Counted from the stretch's first letter, positions 17,907-27,022 are shown. The stretch: 64,000 nucleotides of DNA from Caballeronia sordidicola (GCF_000729995.1 NZ_JNFG01000202.1:310001-374000), one strand, 5' to 3'. A program made the numbers and translations. Notes: generated by a model from the letters alone, not told the origin.

Positions 17907-18500
17907 ATGCCAGAGCATCTAGTGCCGCCGGGATTAGACGCAATACCTGCGCCGTTGCCGGTTGAGCGTCATCGCCTATTCTTCGCGATTGTGCCGGACC
18001 CGGATACGGCTTTGAATATCGAACGGTTGGCACAACGTCTGCGTGTCGAACATGGCTTGCAAGGAAAGCCGCTTCCGACTGCACACTTTCACGTGACAGT
18101 GCATTTCATCGGTATCCACGATAAGTTCTTTGAGCGTGTCGCATCTTGGGCACAAGCCGCTGCTTCCACCATTTCAATGCCTGCATTCGACGTTGCGTTT
18201 GATCATGCCGCCAGTTTTCACCGGACGGCCCGCGATCGGCCTGTCGTGCTACTTGGAAGCGAAGGCATCGCTGCGCTAAAGGAGTTCCACGGCATTCTCG
18301 GCGCGACGTTGGCGAAGGCGGGATTTAATCTAAAACCGTCAAGTTTCACGCCACATGTGACCTTGCTTTACGACAAGCTCGAAGTCGCCGAACGAACTAT
18401 CGAACCGGTTCGCTGGACCGCGCGCGAGTTTGTTCTGGTTGATAGCAGGGTCGGTAAAACGCAGCACGTGCAGCTTGCGCGATGGCCGCTTACGGTGTGA
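17907..18500 (+). CDS. thpR: RNA 2',3'-cyclic phosphodiesterase (2H phosphoesterase, ThpR-like)
   Basis: 197 residues with both HxT motifs of the 2H superfamily: HVT at 62-64 (FHVTVHFIG) and HVT at 150-152 (TPHVTLLYD). The family hydrolyses 2',3'-cyclic phosphate ends of RNA to 2'-phosphate and can ligate tRNA halves in vitro. The N-terminal LFFAIVPD start strand is typical. Single gene, no ribosome site of note. Confidence 0.88.
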   Translation: MPEHLVPPGLDAIPAPLPVERHRLFFAIVPDPDTALNIERLAQRLRVEHGLQGKPLPTAHFHVTVHFIGIHDKFFERVASWAQAAASTISMPAFDVAFDHAASFHRTARDRPVVLLGSEGIAALKEFHGILGATLAKAGFNLKPSSFTPHVTLLYDKLEVAERTIEPVRWTAREFVLVDSRVGKTQHVQLARWPLTV

Positions 18501-18586
18501 GTTGAGGCATAGGCAGAAACCTTGATCCTGAAGACGGCCGCTTGCCAATCCATAGTGCGCTCGCGGCTCGCGCCGAGGGCATGGGC

Positions 18587-19297
18587 TTAACTGACGTTGA
18601 AATGCACACGCACGTCCTGATGACTTTCCACGGGATGTCCTCCTTGCATCGCGGGGAAAAAACGCCATTTTCGCAGCGTTTCAATCAGTAGCGCGTTCAG
18701 GCGAGGGTTCTGCGTGGGCTTCGAAAGTTCTACTTCAATCGTTCCATCCGCGTGGATATCGAAACGCGCGATGGCGATCATCTGATAGGCATCTTCACGA
18801 AGATCGTCAGGAAGTGAAGGCATTGGTTGACTGATGGCACGTGCGGCGGAACCCTCAGGCGTGGCTGCCGCATTGCTCGGCGATGCGGAAGATGACGCCG
18901 TAACAGTTGCAGTAGATATCGCCGAGGGGCGTGCCTCCGGTTGCGCTGGCGGTGCCGGTTGGTCCGTTTTCGCAATCAAGTGCTCCTGGGTCGGGTGCTG
19001 GATTTCGTGCGGTTTCGTCACTCGGGCGGGCGTTGGATCTCGTCGTGCGTGCGCTTGCGGGGTGACTGGCGCAGGAGCCGTCGAAGGGGCAACTGCATGC
19101 GTATTGGCGGGAGGCGCGGCCAGTTCGACAAGACGCATCTCCATAGTCGCTTGTACCGGGGCAGCGACGCTCGGCAGAGGCCGCAAGAGCGGGTTCACGA
19201 TCTGGGTCAGCAGAACGGCCCAAAGGCCAAACGCAATCAAAAGGGCCACGCTAAATCTGAGTCGTGGCGCATCCATCAAATCTGCACGTCTCCCCAT
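18587..19297 (-). CDS. TonB-family energy transducer
   Basis: About 236 residues: a single N-terminal membrane helix (SVALLIAFGLWAVLLTQIV), a long Pro/Ala/Thr-rich periplasmic span, and a C-terminal TonB fold (YQMIAIARFDIHADGTIEVELS ... LRKWRFFPAMQGGHPVES). It transmits proton-motive energy from ExbBD to an outer-membrane receptor. ATG at 19297 is chosen, five bases after the exbD stop; a GTG at 19309 overlapping exbD is the alternative. Last gene of the receptor-exbB-exbD-tonB operon. Confidence 0.85.
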   Translation of the reverse strand: MGRRADLMDAPRLRFSVALLIAFGLWAVLLTQIVNPLLRPLPSVAAPVQATMEMRLVELAAPPANTHAVAPSTAPAPVTPQAHARRDPTPARVTKPHEIQHPTQEHLIAKTDQPAPPAQPEARPSAISTATVTASSSASPSNAAATPEGSAARAISQPMPSLPDDLREDAYQMIAIARFDIHADGTIEVELSKPTQNPRLNALLIETLRKWRFFPAMQGGHPVESHQDVRVHFNVS

Positions 19298-19301
19298 CCC
19301 G

Positions 19302-19700
19302 CTACTCACGATTTATCGCTATCAGGAAATGCTCCGCGCCCGCGCGGCGTGCGGCCAGCATGGCCTGAACGACGGCTCCTTGCGCCGCGGCGTGGTCCGC
19401 GGCAATGATTACGTTCCGGTCCGGTTTGAGAAGCCGCCTGACGCCGGCTTCCACCTGATCGAGACGCACGGGCTGTCGATTCAAAAAGACCGTGTTCGTG
19501 CGATCGACCGCGAGCGTCAACGGTTGATCCACGGACATCTGCTGCGCCTGTCCCCTCGGCAAATCGACCCTGACTGCATCCAGCCGTTGCATAGCCAGCG
19601 ACGCCAGCATGAAGGTGGCGAGCAGAAAGAACATCACGTCGATCATCGGAATGATCTCGATGCGCCCACGCTTCGACGCCCGCGAGCGCCGGAACTTCAT
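19302..19700 (-). CDS. exbD: ExbD/TolR-type biopolymer transport protein
   Basis: 132 residues with the ExbD plan: short cytoplasmic N-terminus, one membrane helix starting IIPMIDVMFFLLATFMLASL that carries the essential Asp (IDVMF), and a small periplasmic domain. Its ATG overlaps the exbB stop by four bases. With ExbB it forms the proton-driven motor for TonB. Confidence 0.92.
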   Translation of the reverse strand: MKFRRSRASKRGRIEIIPMIDVMFFLLATFMLASLAMQRLDAVRVDLPRGQAQQMSVDQPLTLAVDRTNTVFLNRQPVRLDQVEAGVRRLLKPDRNVIIAADHAAAQGAVVQAMLAARRAGAEHFLIAINRE

Positions 19701-20302
19701 TGCGCATCTCCGGCCATCGCCCCAGCGCTTTCGGCCTTGAGCCGAATCTCGCTGAGGCGCTCGTTGGCGTGCACTTCGAGGTCATCGATCAGGCGTTCAA
19801 GGCGTCGCGAGAAATAGTTGAATGCGAAAAGCGCGAACAACGCGACGACCAATCCGATAGCCGTGGCCACCAGCGATTGCGCCACGCCACCGGTCACACC
19901 GCCAGGATTAACCAGGCCATTGCCTCCGAATAGCTGGAACGAATGCATCATTCCGACAATGGTCCCCAGCAACCCGAGCAGGGGCGCGGCCGTCACGATA
20001 GTCTCCAACACCCAGAAGCCGCGGCTCATGTCACGTTCGATACGCGTGGCGACCGATTGCGCGCGGGCTTCGACCAACCATAACGGTGTGCCGGTTGGGG
20101 CTTCCACCGTTGCGTCGAGGCGCTTGAACGCGTGCTGAGCCGGCAGCGTGTTGGTGCCGGTTCCCGGCTGGCTTGCAAACCGAACGAACATATAAGCGCG
20201 ATCGATTGCTATGGCGATCGCGAGCACGGCCAGCAGCGTGAGCGGGTACACCACCCAGCCACCGACTTGTGCCGCGGCAGTGATTCCTGCCCAATCCTGC
20301 AT
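19697..20302 (-). CDS. exbB: ExbB/TolQ/MotA-type proton channel protein
   Basis: 201 residues with three membrane helices (near residues 17-36, 105-130 and 148-172) and the family core GLLGTIVGMMHSFQLFGG ... GGVAQSLVATAIGLVVALFAL. It forms the ExbB pentamer around ExbD. It starts 34 bases after the receptor stop, so the four genes form one operon. Confidence 0.92.
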   Translation of the reverse strand: MQDWAGITAAAQVGGWVVYPLTLLAVLAIAIAIDRAYMFVRFASQPGTGTNTLPAQHAFKRLDATVEAPTGTPLWLVEARAQSVATRIERDMSRGFWVLETIVTAAPLLGLLGTIVGMMHSFQLFGGNGLVNPGGVTGGVAQSLVATAIGLVVALFALFAFNYFSRRLERLIDDLEVHANERLSEIRLKAESAGAMAGDAQ

Positions 20303-20335
20303 GATAAAAGCCTCTTCGCTAAGTAATCCGATTGA

Positions 20336-22690
20336 TTAGAAATTCTTCGTGACGCCCGCGTACACGGCAATGTGCGGGCCATACTGCGGTGCACCCACGC
20401 CAATGCCGGAGCCGTCGCGCAACTCGTAGACGCGGTTGAACGCGTTGATGAGCAGGAGGCGCGCATCGAACTTGCCGATCAGCGGTTCGTTGAAGTTGAA
20501 GTGATGGATCACGCCGAGATTTACCTGCGTGTACACAGGCAAGCGGTCCGTGTTTGCGAAGCCGCTGCGCAAGCCGCTACCCACGATGCCATCGAAGGTG
20601 AAGGTGGTCTTACCCAGCTGGTAAGCGCCGCCGAACGACGCAGTCACACGCTGGTCGTGATCGAGGAACACATAGTGGTTGCTGATGAAAGCGAGTTCAT
20701 CGGCGCTGAAATTAAACTGTGCTGAGTCTATGTCCTTGCCCTGCGCGCGGCTGAACGCGACGTTCATGTAGGCCGAAACATTGCCCTGCTTATAGTTGCT
20801 GGTGAATTCGACCCCGTAGACACGGCCGTATTGATAGTTGAAAGGCGTGAAGATCAGCGCAGTGCCGAATTGACCTTCGTCGAGGAGGTTCGTCGATTTC
20901 TTGTAGTACGCGTCGACGCCTACCGTGATAGTCGAGCTTAGCCGCTGCGTGACACCGAGATCGAAATAGTGGCTGCGTTCCGGTTGTACAGGATCGTTTT
21001 GGGTCGACGCCTGGGCGGTCGTACCGGCAAAGCGCGCGATATCTTCGCCCGATACAAGCTCGAATGCAGGCGGCGTGAAATAACGGGAATAACCGGCGTG
21101 AACCGTTGTTGAAGACGTCAACGCATAGACGAGGCCCACGCGTGGACTCAGCTGGCTTGCACTTACGTACTCGTCCATCTTGTCGTAGCGCAGGCCGTAG
21201 TTGATCGTGAGTTTGTCGGTCAGTTTCCACTCGTCCTGAACGTACGCGCTATATAGATAACCCGTCTTGCTGCTCGAATCAGGCACGTTGAACGGTTGAT
21301 CGGAGAGCTGGTTACCGTCGGCATCGGCGGGGAAGACGCTCAGGTTGTTGTTGAAGATCGCGTGTTCCTGCTGGAACGAAATGCCCGCGCGAAGCGTGTG
21401 TTTATCGTTGAGCCGATAGGTCGTATCAGCCTGAACGCCGTTGGCGCTATCGCTGTGGAAATCATTCGCTGCCACGCCGTTGAACAGCAGGTCGCCCACC
21501 GGATCAGGATTGAATTGCGTACGCGAGTAGCGAGTAAAGAGCGCGACCTGATAGTCCAGCGCGCCGCCGTTGGTACCTTGCAGCGCGACGACCGCGAACT
21601 GGTTGAGTTCGGATTGTGTCTCGTTGAGCTTGCTCGAATCGAACGTGGTGTTGCCATTCAAAGTAAAGGCGGTCGGCAAGCCTGGTGTATTGGGAATCTC
21701 GAACTGGTTGCTGGTCGTGCCGAACATCAGGCTCACGCGCGTGAGCGGATTGATAATGTAGGACATCAGGCCGAACGCATCGCCCTGACGCGTGTGATCG
21801 TGAATCGGGCTCGCGCTTGAAGTCGGATTCTCGATGCCAAGATTGTTTTCGCCCAGCGAGCCGCTGAAATAGTAGCTGAACGGTCCCTGGTTGCCGAAGA
21901 CGTCCGCGCTGGTCTTGATGGTCTGGTGACTGCCGCCGAAGACATCGATGGAACCGCCGTTGCCCTGGTCGCCGTTCTTCGTATGAATATCAACAATACC
22001 CGCCGTGCGGTCGCCGTATTGCGCGGGCAATGCTCCGGTCAGAAGATTGAGCTGGTCGATGATGCGCGTATCCAGCGACTGGCCGAATCCACTGATTGGC
22101 TCCGGAATGATGATGCCGTTGATACGGTATTGCAGGTTCGCGTGATCGCCGCGCACGTGCAGCTGGCCGTACGAGTCACTCGCCACGCCGGGCGCTTGTA
22201 GCAACACCTGGTTAAGCGGCGTGTCCTGGCCGGCGGGGAGGGTATCAATATCCGCCTGGCTGAAGCGATACACGCTGCTGCCCGTTTCAGGCAGCAGGCC
22301 GTTGCGTGCGCGATCGAGCCGCTTTGCATTGACCTGCACATCGATCGCGTCGCTCTTGCTGAGCGCCATCGACACCGACGCATCCACGCCCTCGCTCGCC
22401 GTCGCGATGCTGCTGCCGCTTGCGTAGCCCGGCGCCGCAACGACTACCGCGTAAGTTCCCGGCGCGACATGATGGACCGCGAAGTGTCCGGTACCGTCTG
22501 TGCTTGTGGCGCCAACGGACGCACCGCTGGCGTCTTGCAATGTCACGCTGGCGTTGGCGACGGGCTCGCCGGAACTATCGATGACGGAGCCTGATACGGC
22601 ACCGTCCGGACCTGCGGCATAGGCCTGTCCTGCAACGATCTGTGCGAACAACAATAAGGCCCCGTGGGCGATGAGCGTACGATTTTTCAT
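20336..22690 (-). CDS. TonB-dependent outer membrane receptor with N-terminal carboxypeptidase-regulatory-like domain
   Basis: 784 residues. Signal peptide to about residue 26; a CarboxypepD_reg-like beta domain at ~30-110 (SGSVIDSSGEPVANASVTLQ); a TonB box near 114-120 (DAIDVQV); plug at ~140-250 (LNQVLLQAPGV, LHVRGDHANLQYRINGI, LPAQYGDRTAGIVDI); then a 22-strand barrel ending YAGVTKNF. It imports a scarce ligand using the ExbB-ExbD-TonB set encoded behind it. A Zur-box-like palindrome about 200 bases upstream suggests zinc or a zinc chelate as cargo; this is inference. Confidence 0.92.
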   Translation of the reverse strand: MKNRTLIAHGALLLFAQIVAGQAYAAGPDGAVSGSVIDSSGEPVANASVTLQDASGASVGATSTDGTGHFAVHHVAPGTYAVVVAAPGYASGSSIATASEGVDASVSMALSKSDAIDVQVNAKRLDRARNGLLPETGSSVYRFSQADIDTLPAGQDTPLNQVLLQAPGVASDSYGQLHVRGDHANLQYRINGIIIPEPISGFGQSLDTRIIDQLNLLTGALPAQYGDRTAGIVDIHTKNGDQGNGGSIDVFGGSHQTIKTSADVFGNQGPFSYYFSGSLGENNLGIENPTSSASPIHDHTRQGDAFGLMSYIINPLTRVSLMFGTTSNQFEIPNTPGLPTAFTLNGNTTFDSSKLNETQSELNQFAVVALQGTNGGALDYQVALFTRYSRTQFNPDPVGDLLFNGVAANDFHSDSANGVQADTTYRLNDKHTLRAGISFQQEHAIFNNNLSVFPADADGNQLSDQPFNVPDSSSKTGYLYSAYVQDEWKLTDKLTINYGLRYDKMDEYVSASQLSPRVGLVYALTSSTTVHAGYSRYFTPPAFELVSGEDIARFAGTTAQASTQNDPVQPERSHYFDLGVTQRLSSTITVGVDAYYKKSTNLLDEGQFGTALIFTPFNYQYGRVYGVEFTSNYKQGNVSAYMNVAFSRAQGKDIDSAQFNFSADELAFISNHYVFLDHDQRVTASFGGAYQLGKTTFTFDGIVGSGLRSGFANTDRLPVYTQVNLGVIHHFNFNEPLIGKFDARLLLINAFNRVYELRDGSGIGVGAPQYGPHIAVYAGVTKNF

Positions 22691-22891
22691 CGATTATTTT
22701 TCTGGAAGGGTTGTGTTGGATGTGCGCCGCCCGGCGACGTAATAGGGTCCCCGAGGACTGACCTTCGTTTGTAAAGAACGTAGTCCTAATCGATAGTGGA
22801 CAGGCGCCAGGTGCAGACGTGACGAGCCGCGCGGCTGAAGCGGAGCGCGCGGAACGCCAGACGGATAAAAAGTTCTACAATTTACAAATGA

Positions 22892-22905
22892 AATGTTATA
22901 ACATT
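22892..22905. promoter_or_regulatory. Zur-box-like palindrome
   Basis: AATGTTATAACATT, a 14-base perfect palindrome preceded by GA, closely resembling the core of proteobacterial Zur boxes (GAAATGTTATAACATTTC type). It lies 38 bases before the ATG of the degraded COG0523 GTPase and about 200 bases before the divergent TonB receptor. Zur would repress here when zinc is plentiful. Confidence 0.72.
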
Positions 22906-22942
22906 CGTAACCAATTGTGCGAGAACTTTTTGGACGGAAAGA

Positions 22943-23329
22943 ATGGACAAGCTACCGGTGACTGTTTTGTCGGGCTTCCTGGGCGCAGGAAAGAGCACGT
23001 TGCTCAATCACATCCTGAAGAATCGAGAGGGCAGGCGGGCGCCGTATGCCGGCACTGCGAGATGGGGTGGTGCTGGGCAGCCGTACCAAAAGCCTACTGG
23101 CCGGAAGAGCTGAATCGCTCAAATCGATCGATGATGAGTGGGACCCTCAAGTCGGCGACGCGCGGCAAGAGCTCGTGCTGATCGGCATTAAAATGGACGA
23201 AAGGACGTTACGACGCGCCTGGATGCGTGCCTGCTCAACGACGTGGAAATGGCGCAGGGTCCGCAAGCTTGGCAGTGATTCACGGACCCTTTTCCTACGT
23301 GGGATAACGACGCTCAGAACGCGGTATAA
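22943..23329 (+). pseudogene. Internally deleted COG0523 (CobW/ZigA-like) GTPase pseudogene
   Basis: The first 32 codons are a clean COG0523 start (MDKLPVTVLSGFLGAGKST then LLNHILKNREGRR) with the Walker A lysine. Translation then leaves the family and stops at 23113. Beyond, pieces of the C-terminus appear in shifted frames: WAAVPKAYWPEE near 23080, EWDPQVGDARQELVLIGIKM at about 23141-23200, then RLDACLLNDVEMAQGPQAWQ, a stop at 23274-23276, and FTDPFPTWD up to a TAA at 23329. Some 270-300 central codons, including the CxCC metal motif, are gone. Family members deliver zinc under scarcity. It is under a Zur-like operator, so promoter and gene were once a Zur target. Confidence 0.88.
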
Positions 23330-23377
23330 GCCGCGGCCCGGGTCGCCAATAGCACTAAGCATTTGTGCGTCAGAGCG

Positions 23378-24157
23378 TCAGCTGCCGCACGAGGACAGTT
23401 CTGCCACTTGCAGCACTTCCCCCGTTGCTCCGCGCTCGACGAATGCCACCACGCCTTCGTGGCCATCGGCAGACGCGTAGTCGCCGGTAATCACCGCGCG
23501 TCCGTCGACTATCCGGACCGGCCCGATCCAGCGACGCACCACGCGGTCGTGATGCAGTGTCGCTCCGCTGTTTTCTCCGCCTTTCACCGCGCTGACGAGC
23601 TGATTTTCGTACACCGCGGCGTACGCGACCGCATCGTCGGGAAGGTTCTGGCGAGCCGTGAATGCAGCGTCGAATGCGACATGGCCGGGCGCGGCAGGAT
23701 GACCGCCAATGTGGATATCGGCGAGCGGGGTTTCGCTATTCAACTGTTGAATGCGGGACTCGAAGCTGGCGTTGCTCGACCAGCTTCGCAACTCGCGGCC
23801 GCCTACGAAAATCTCCGGCGTGTACACCACGTGGCCCCCGCCCGTGTAGGTCAGTTGTTGCTGTCGTGTAGTAAATGCGGCTTGCGCAAAGCGATCCTTC
23901 CACGCCCAGCTATCCCAGTAGTCCACATGCAGTGCCAGGGGTACGATCGTGCTGGTCTTGCGGGCATGATCGAGTTCGCTCAACCAGTTGTCGGCAGGCG
24001 GGCAACTGTTGCAACCCTCGCTCGTATAGAGTTCGACGAGCGCGGCGCGATGATCGGGGCTCGACGCGCTGCATGCGTTCGCGGACGCGGCGCTGGCCGT
24101 GGCGGTGGAGAAGGCAACGAGCAGCGCTGCGAGGGACAGTATCGATGAAGCACGCAT
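23378..24157 (-). CDS. Secreted DUF1223 protein (thioredoxin-like fold)
   Basis: 259 residues with a signal peptide (MRASSILSLAALLVAFSTAT) and the DUF1223 hallmarks: VELYTSEGCNSCPPADNWL with Cys49 and Cys52 as a CxxC pair, HVDYWDSWAWKDRFA, TPEIFVGG. The fold is thioredoxin-like; function unknown, but the CxxC suggests periplasmic thiol or metal chemistry. A sigma-F promoter lies 165 bases upstream, placing it in the oxidative/heavy-metal stress regulon of this island. Confidence 0.9.
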   Translation of the reverse strand: MRASSILSLAALLVAFSTATASAASANACSASSPDHRAALVELYTSEGCNSCPPADNWLSELDHARKTSTIVPLALHVDYWDSWAWKDRFAQAAFTTRQQQLTYTGGGHVVYTPEIFVGGRELRSWSSNASFESRIQQLNSETPLADIHIGGHPAAPGHVAFDAAFTARQNLPDDAVAYAAVYENQLVSAVKGGENSGATLHHDRVVRRWIGPVRIVDGRAVITGDYASADGHEGVVAFVERGATGEVLQVAELSSCGS

Positions 24158-24321
24158 GATGGGCTCCGAAGGTAAAAGGAAGGATGTCGTAGAACGTGAC
24201 GCGGTTCGGCAGAACCGCGGTCACGGTCCATCGTCGTCAAGATTGACGAGCGTCGGTATTTATTCGCAGTTCAAATAAGGCTGGCGAATGCCTGATCAAG
24301 AAGTCGCGTCGCCTGATAGGT

Positions 24322-24349
24322 ATTTCGTCGCTCCGTAAAAACCGGTTAC
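24322..24349 (-). promoter_or_regulatory. Sigma-F (ECF) promoter of the DUF1223 gene
   Basis: On the minus strand GTAACC (24349-24344), 16 bases, then CGAAAT (24327-24322). Same blocks and spacing as five other sites in the island. It points to the DUF1223 gene. Confidence 0.8.
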
Positions 24350-24493
24350 AGCCAACGCGAAATTGGCTTGGTGCATCCGCAAGCTCGTGTGAAACGTATA
24401 TAACACTGCGGTAATAAAAACTTCCGAGGGCAAGCCAAACACCAAGCGCGCCGGCCAGCGCACGGAAGATTCACAGGAAGTGAGCTGATACGT

Positions 24494-24521
24494 GTAACCG
24501 TATCGAATAGGTAACCGAACT
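24494..24521 (+). promoter_or_regulatory. Sigma-F (ECF) promoter of the MFS gene
   Basis: GTAACC at 24494-24499, 16 bases, CGAACT at 24516-24521, reading toward the MFS exporter (ATG at 24651). A second GTAACC within it at 24511 has no matching downstream block. Confidence 0.72.
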
Positions 24522-24650
24522 ACCAACATCACGGTTGCTGCCCATCTTGGCGTGCCTCACGACTTAACTTGCGCACGCACGCCGCCTGAGGCACGCTAAC
24601 CCGGCGTAGACCGCCAGCACCGCAGTTCCCGACAGCATCAGGAGAACGCC

Positions 24651-26252
24651 ATGACCCCGGACACCGCTGCACCCGCTGCACCTATTGAAGCTGGACAGTT
24701 GCTGCCGTTCCGCGAGTCGGTACTGGCGATGCTTGGCGTTTCATTTGTAGCGATGCTGGTCGCCCTCGATCAGACGATTGTGGGGACAGCGCTGCCACGT
24801 ATAGTCGCCGATCTCAAGGGATTCGATCTGTATGCATGGGTCGCGACCGCGTACATGCTGACATCGGTCATCACGATCCCGATCTTCGGACGGCTAGGCG
24901 ACTTGTTTGGCCGCAAGCCGTTCTTGATGGCCGCGATTATTCTCTTCACGATCGCATCGGTCATGTGCGGCATGGCGGGCAATATGATGTTCCTCGTGAT
25001 CGCGCGCGGCTTGCAAGGGATCGGCGGCGGCATCCTGGTGGGCACGATGTTCGCCACGGTCGCCGATCTTTTTCCCGACCCGAAGCTTCGCCTGCGTTGG
25101 TTGGTGTTTGTCAGTTCGGCGTTTGCTTTAGCGAATATTGTTGGCCCGACGCTAGGCGGCGTGCTGACCCAGTACGGTGGCTGGCGGCTCGTGTTTTTCG
25201 TCAACTTGCCGGTGGGTATCGTCTCGTTGCTGTTCGTGCACGCTTTCCTGCCACATCTCCGGAGGCCGCGTTCAGCCGGCCCGGTAAAGCTGGACTGGGT
25301 TGGCGCGCTGGTGTTGGCGTCCACGTTCGGCGGGCTGCAACTGGTGATCGAATGGGTCCCGAATGAAGGAATCACACCCCTCACCTGTGCAGTAGGTCTC
25401 TTAACTCTAACCGGCGCAACGGTGCTGCTGTTCTGGGAAAAACGCATGACTTACCCGATCGTTCCCATCGACATGCTGCTGGATCGAAAGTTGGCGGCGT
25501 TGTTCGCGATGGCGGTGCTCGGTGGTTTCTCGCTCTTCTCGCTGGTCTTCTACGTGCCCTTGCTATTTCAAGGCGGCTTTGCGATGTCGCCGCATGACTC
25601 AGGCATGCTGATCACGCCGCTGCTGCTGGGTACGACGGTGGGCAGCGTGTTGAATAACCGGATCGTTACGCGCATCAGGCATGCGAATGGTGTGATGTAT
25701 ATCGGCTTTGCGCTGTTCGCGTGCGCCGCGCTTTGTCTCGTCGCGATCACGGGGACCGTGCCTCATCTTGTGTGGATGGCGTGCATGGGATTCAGCGGCG
25801 TCGGGCTGGGTCTGGTCGTGTCGAACCTCACGCTCTTTTCGCAGCAACTCGTGGCGCGCGACCATCTTGGCGCCGCGACGGCACTGCTGCAATCGCTGCG
25901 GTTGTTTGGCGGCATGCTTGGCACCGCCATGACGGGCGCTTTGCTCGGCCACCTCTATACGAGCGGCGTGCATCGGTCGCTGGATACGTATCAGGCGACG
26001 CAGTGGTTTAAGTCATTCGCGAGCCCTGAGTTGCTGATCGATCGTGCGGAACAGGCGGCGCTGATTGGTCGCCTGATCATGGCGGGTCATGCCGGCGACG
26101 CGATGATGCAGTCCGCGCGCGGTGCGTTGATCGAATCGATACACGTGGGACTTGGGCTAGCGGCTGCGGCAGCGATCGTAGGGCTTTGCCTTGCCTGGTT
26201 CGTGCCGCCAGTGCGGGTTGATCGGCTGGATACGGGGACCCGTACGCGGTAG
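24651..26252 (+). CDS. MFS drug:H+ antiporter, DHA2 (EmrB/QacA) family
   Basis: 533 residues with 14 predicted membrane helices. Family motifs: LDQTIVGTALPRI at the first helix, GRLGDLFGRKPFL (motif A), ARGLQGIGGG (motif B), and the motif C region PTLGGVLTQYGGWRLVFFVNLP. Members pump out drugs or other toxic organics. No EmrA-type adaptor is adjacent. It begins about 125 bases after a sigma-F promoter, suggesting stress-induced efflux. GGAGAACGCC precedes the ATG. Confidence 0.93.
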   Translation: MTPDTAAPAAPIEAGQLLPFRESVLAMLGVSFVAMLVALDQTIVGTALPRIVADLKGFDLYAWVATAYMLTSVITIPIFGRLGDLFGRKPFLMAAIILFTIASVMCGMAGNMMFLVIARGLQGIGGGILVGTMFATVADLFPDPKLRLRWLVFVSSAFALANIVGPTLGGVLTQYGGWRLVFFVNLPVGIVSLLFVHAFLPHLRRPRSAGPVKLDWVGALVLASTFGGLQLVIEWVPNEGITPLTCAVGLLTLTGATVLLFWEKRMTYPIVPIDMLLDRKLAALFAMAVLGGFSLFSLVFYVPLLFQGGFAMSPHDSGMLITPLLLGTTVGSVLNNRIVTRIRHANGVMYIGFALFACAALCLVAITGTVPHLVWMACMGFSGVGLGLVVSNLTLFSQQLVARDHLGAATALLQSLRLFGGMLGTAMTGALLGHLYTSGVHRSLDTYQATQWFKSFASPELLIDRAEQAALIGRLIMAGHAGDAMMQSARGALIESIHVGLGLAAAAAIVGLCLAWFVPPVRVDRLDTGTRTR

Positions 26253-26270
26253 AAGCTCCATCTGCACGAC

Positions 26271-26912
26271 TTACCAGCGCAGCACTCTGGGCCCTATCAA
26301 AGCACCAAGGACGGTCGGGACCGCCATGCCCAGCACATACCACACGCCCCAGAACGGCACGGTCATCTCCACGCAATAGAGCGTATAAACGAGCACCGCT
26401 TGCGCGCCGCTTAGCAGGCCGGCTGCCGCGCCCGCAACAACCGGCCGCGTTGGCGCCAGCCCTTTCATGGCCCAGAACACAGCGACAAACGTGGGTACTG
26501 ACAAGATCACGATATTCATCGTGCAGACTTGCCAGGTTCTGCCAAGCACAAGCTGAAGCCGGAGCGTGGGCGGAGCCGCAACCATCACAACCAGCGCCGT
26601 CAGCCAGATCAGCACGAGCGGAATGGCGAGCGTGACCCAGGCCATTGTCGTGTCCGCGCCTGGACGTGATAGCCGCATCGCGACGAAAAGCGACGCGCCT
26701 ACGACCGCGAGCGGGAACGCAACCTTCAGCCAGAAGAGGGGAGTGGTCAGCATTTGCGGCATGTCGCCGCGCACGCCGTAGATGGCGACGACCATGCAGG
26801 TAGCGCCGGATAATCCAAAGAACAGGGCGGTTGTGAAGCGTCGCGCGATGACATGCGGATGGGTCGGGACGATGCCTGTTGCAAGCATCGATACGAACTC
26901 GCTGGTTTTCAT
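26271..26912 (-). CDS. NrsF-type (DUF1109) membrane anti-sigma factor, second copy
   Basis: 213 residues from the ATG at 26912 (GGAG five bases ahead); the GTG two codons earlier is less likely. Six membrane helices make up nearly the whole protein. Cys130 (RTWQVCTMN) and Cys180 (YTLYCVEM) stand where NrsF of Caulobacter has the two cysteines needed for metal sensing. It would hold the sigma factor at the membrane until Cys modification by heavy metals or oxidants. It is a paralogue of the 27055-27696 gene and has its own sigma-F promoter. Confidence 0.88.
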   Translation of the reverse strand: MKTSEFVSMLATGIVPTHPHVIARRFTTALFFGLSGATCMVVAIYGVRGDMPQMLTTPLFWLKVAFPLAVVGASLFVAMRLSRPGADTTMAWVTLAIPLVLIWLTALVVMVAAPPTLRLQLVLGRTWQVCTMNIVILSVPTFVAVFWAMKGLAPTRPVVAGAAAGLLSGAQAVLVYTLYCVEMTVPFWGVWYVLGMAVPTVLGALIGPRVLRW

Positions 26913-26994
26913 GACCACTCCGCTGATAAGGAACGACAGCGAAGCGACAGCGCTGCCAGCTGTTAAGCAGCGTCATGCACTAACGCATGATTTC

Positions 26995-27022
26995 TATTCG
27001 TTTCGAGGAGTGGCCGGGTTAC
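26995..27022 (-). promoter_or_regulatory. Sigma-F (ECF) promoter of the second nrsF copy
   Basis: GTAACC (27022-27017), 16 bases, CGAATA (27000-26995) on the minus strand, in the 142-base gap between the two nrsF copies, 83 bases before the ATG at 26912. Confidence 0.8.

Larger units (their letters stand above)
24158..24650. other. Divergent intergenic region with two opposed sigma-F promoters
   Basis: 493 bases between the DUF1223 gene and the MFS exporter. It holds the leftward and rightward GTAACC-N16-CGAA promoters and long leaders (about 160 and 125 bases). The open frame on the minus strand at 24296-24532 runs across the promoters and has no protein character. Confidence 0.6.

Noticed and set aside
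18834..19817. 327-residue plus-strand frame over tonB and exbD
   Set aside because: Overlaps two clear genes of the TonB operon in antisense; no motif.
24296..24532. 78-residue minus-strand frame between DUF1223 and MFS genes
   Set aside because: It spans both sigma-F promoters, has no ribosome site and no protein character.
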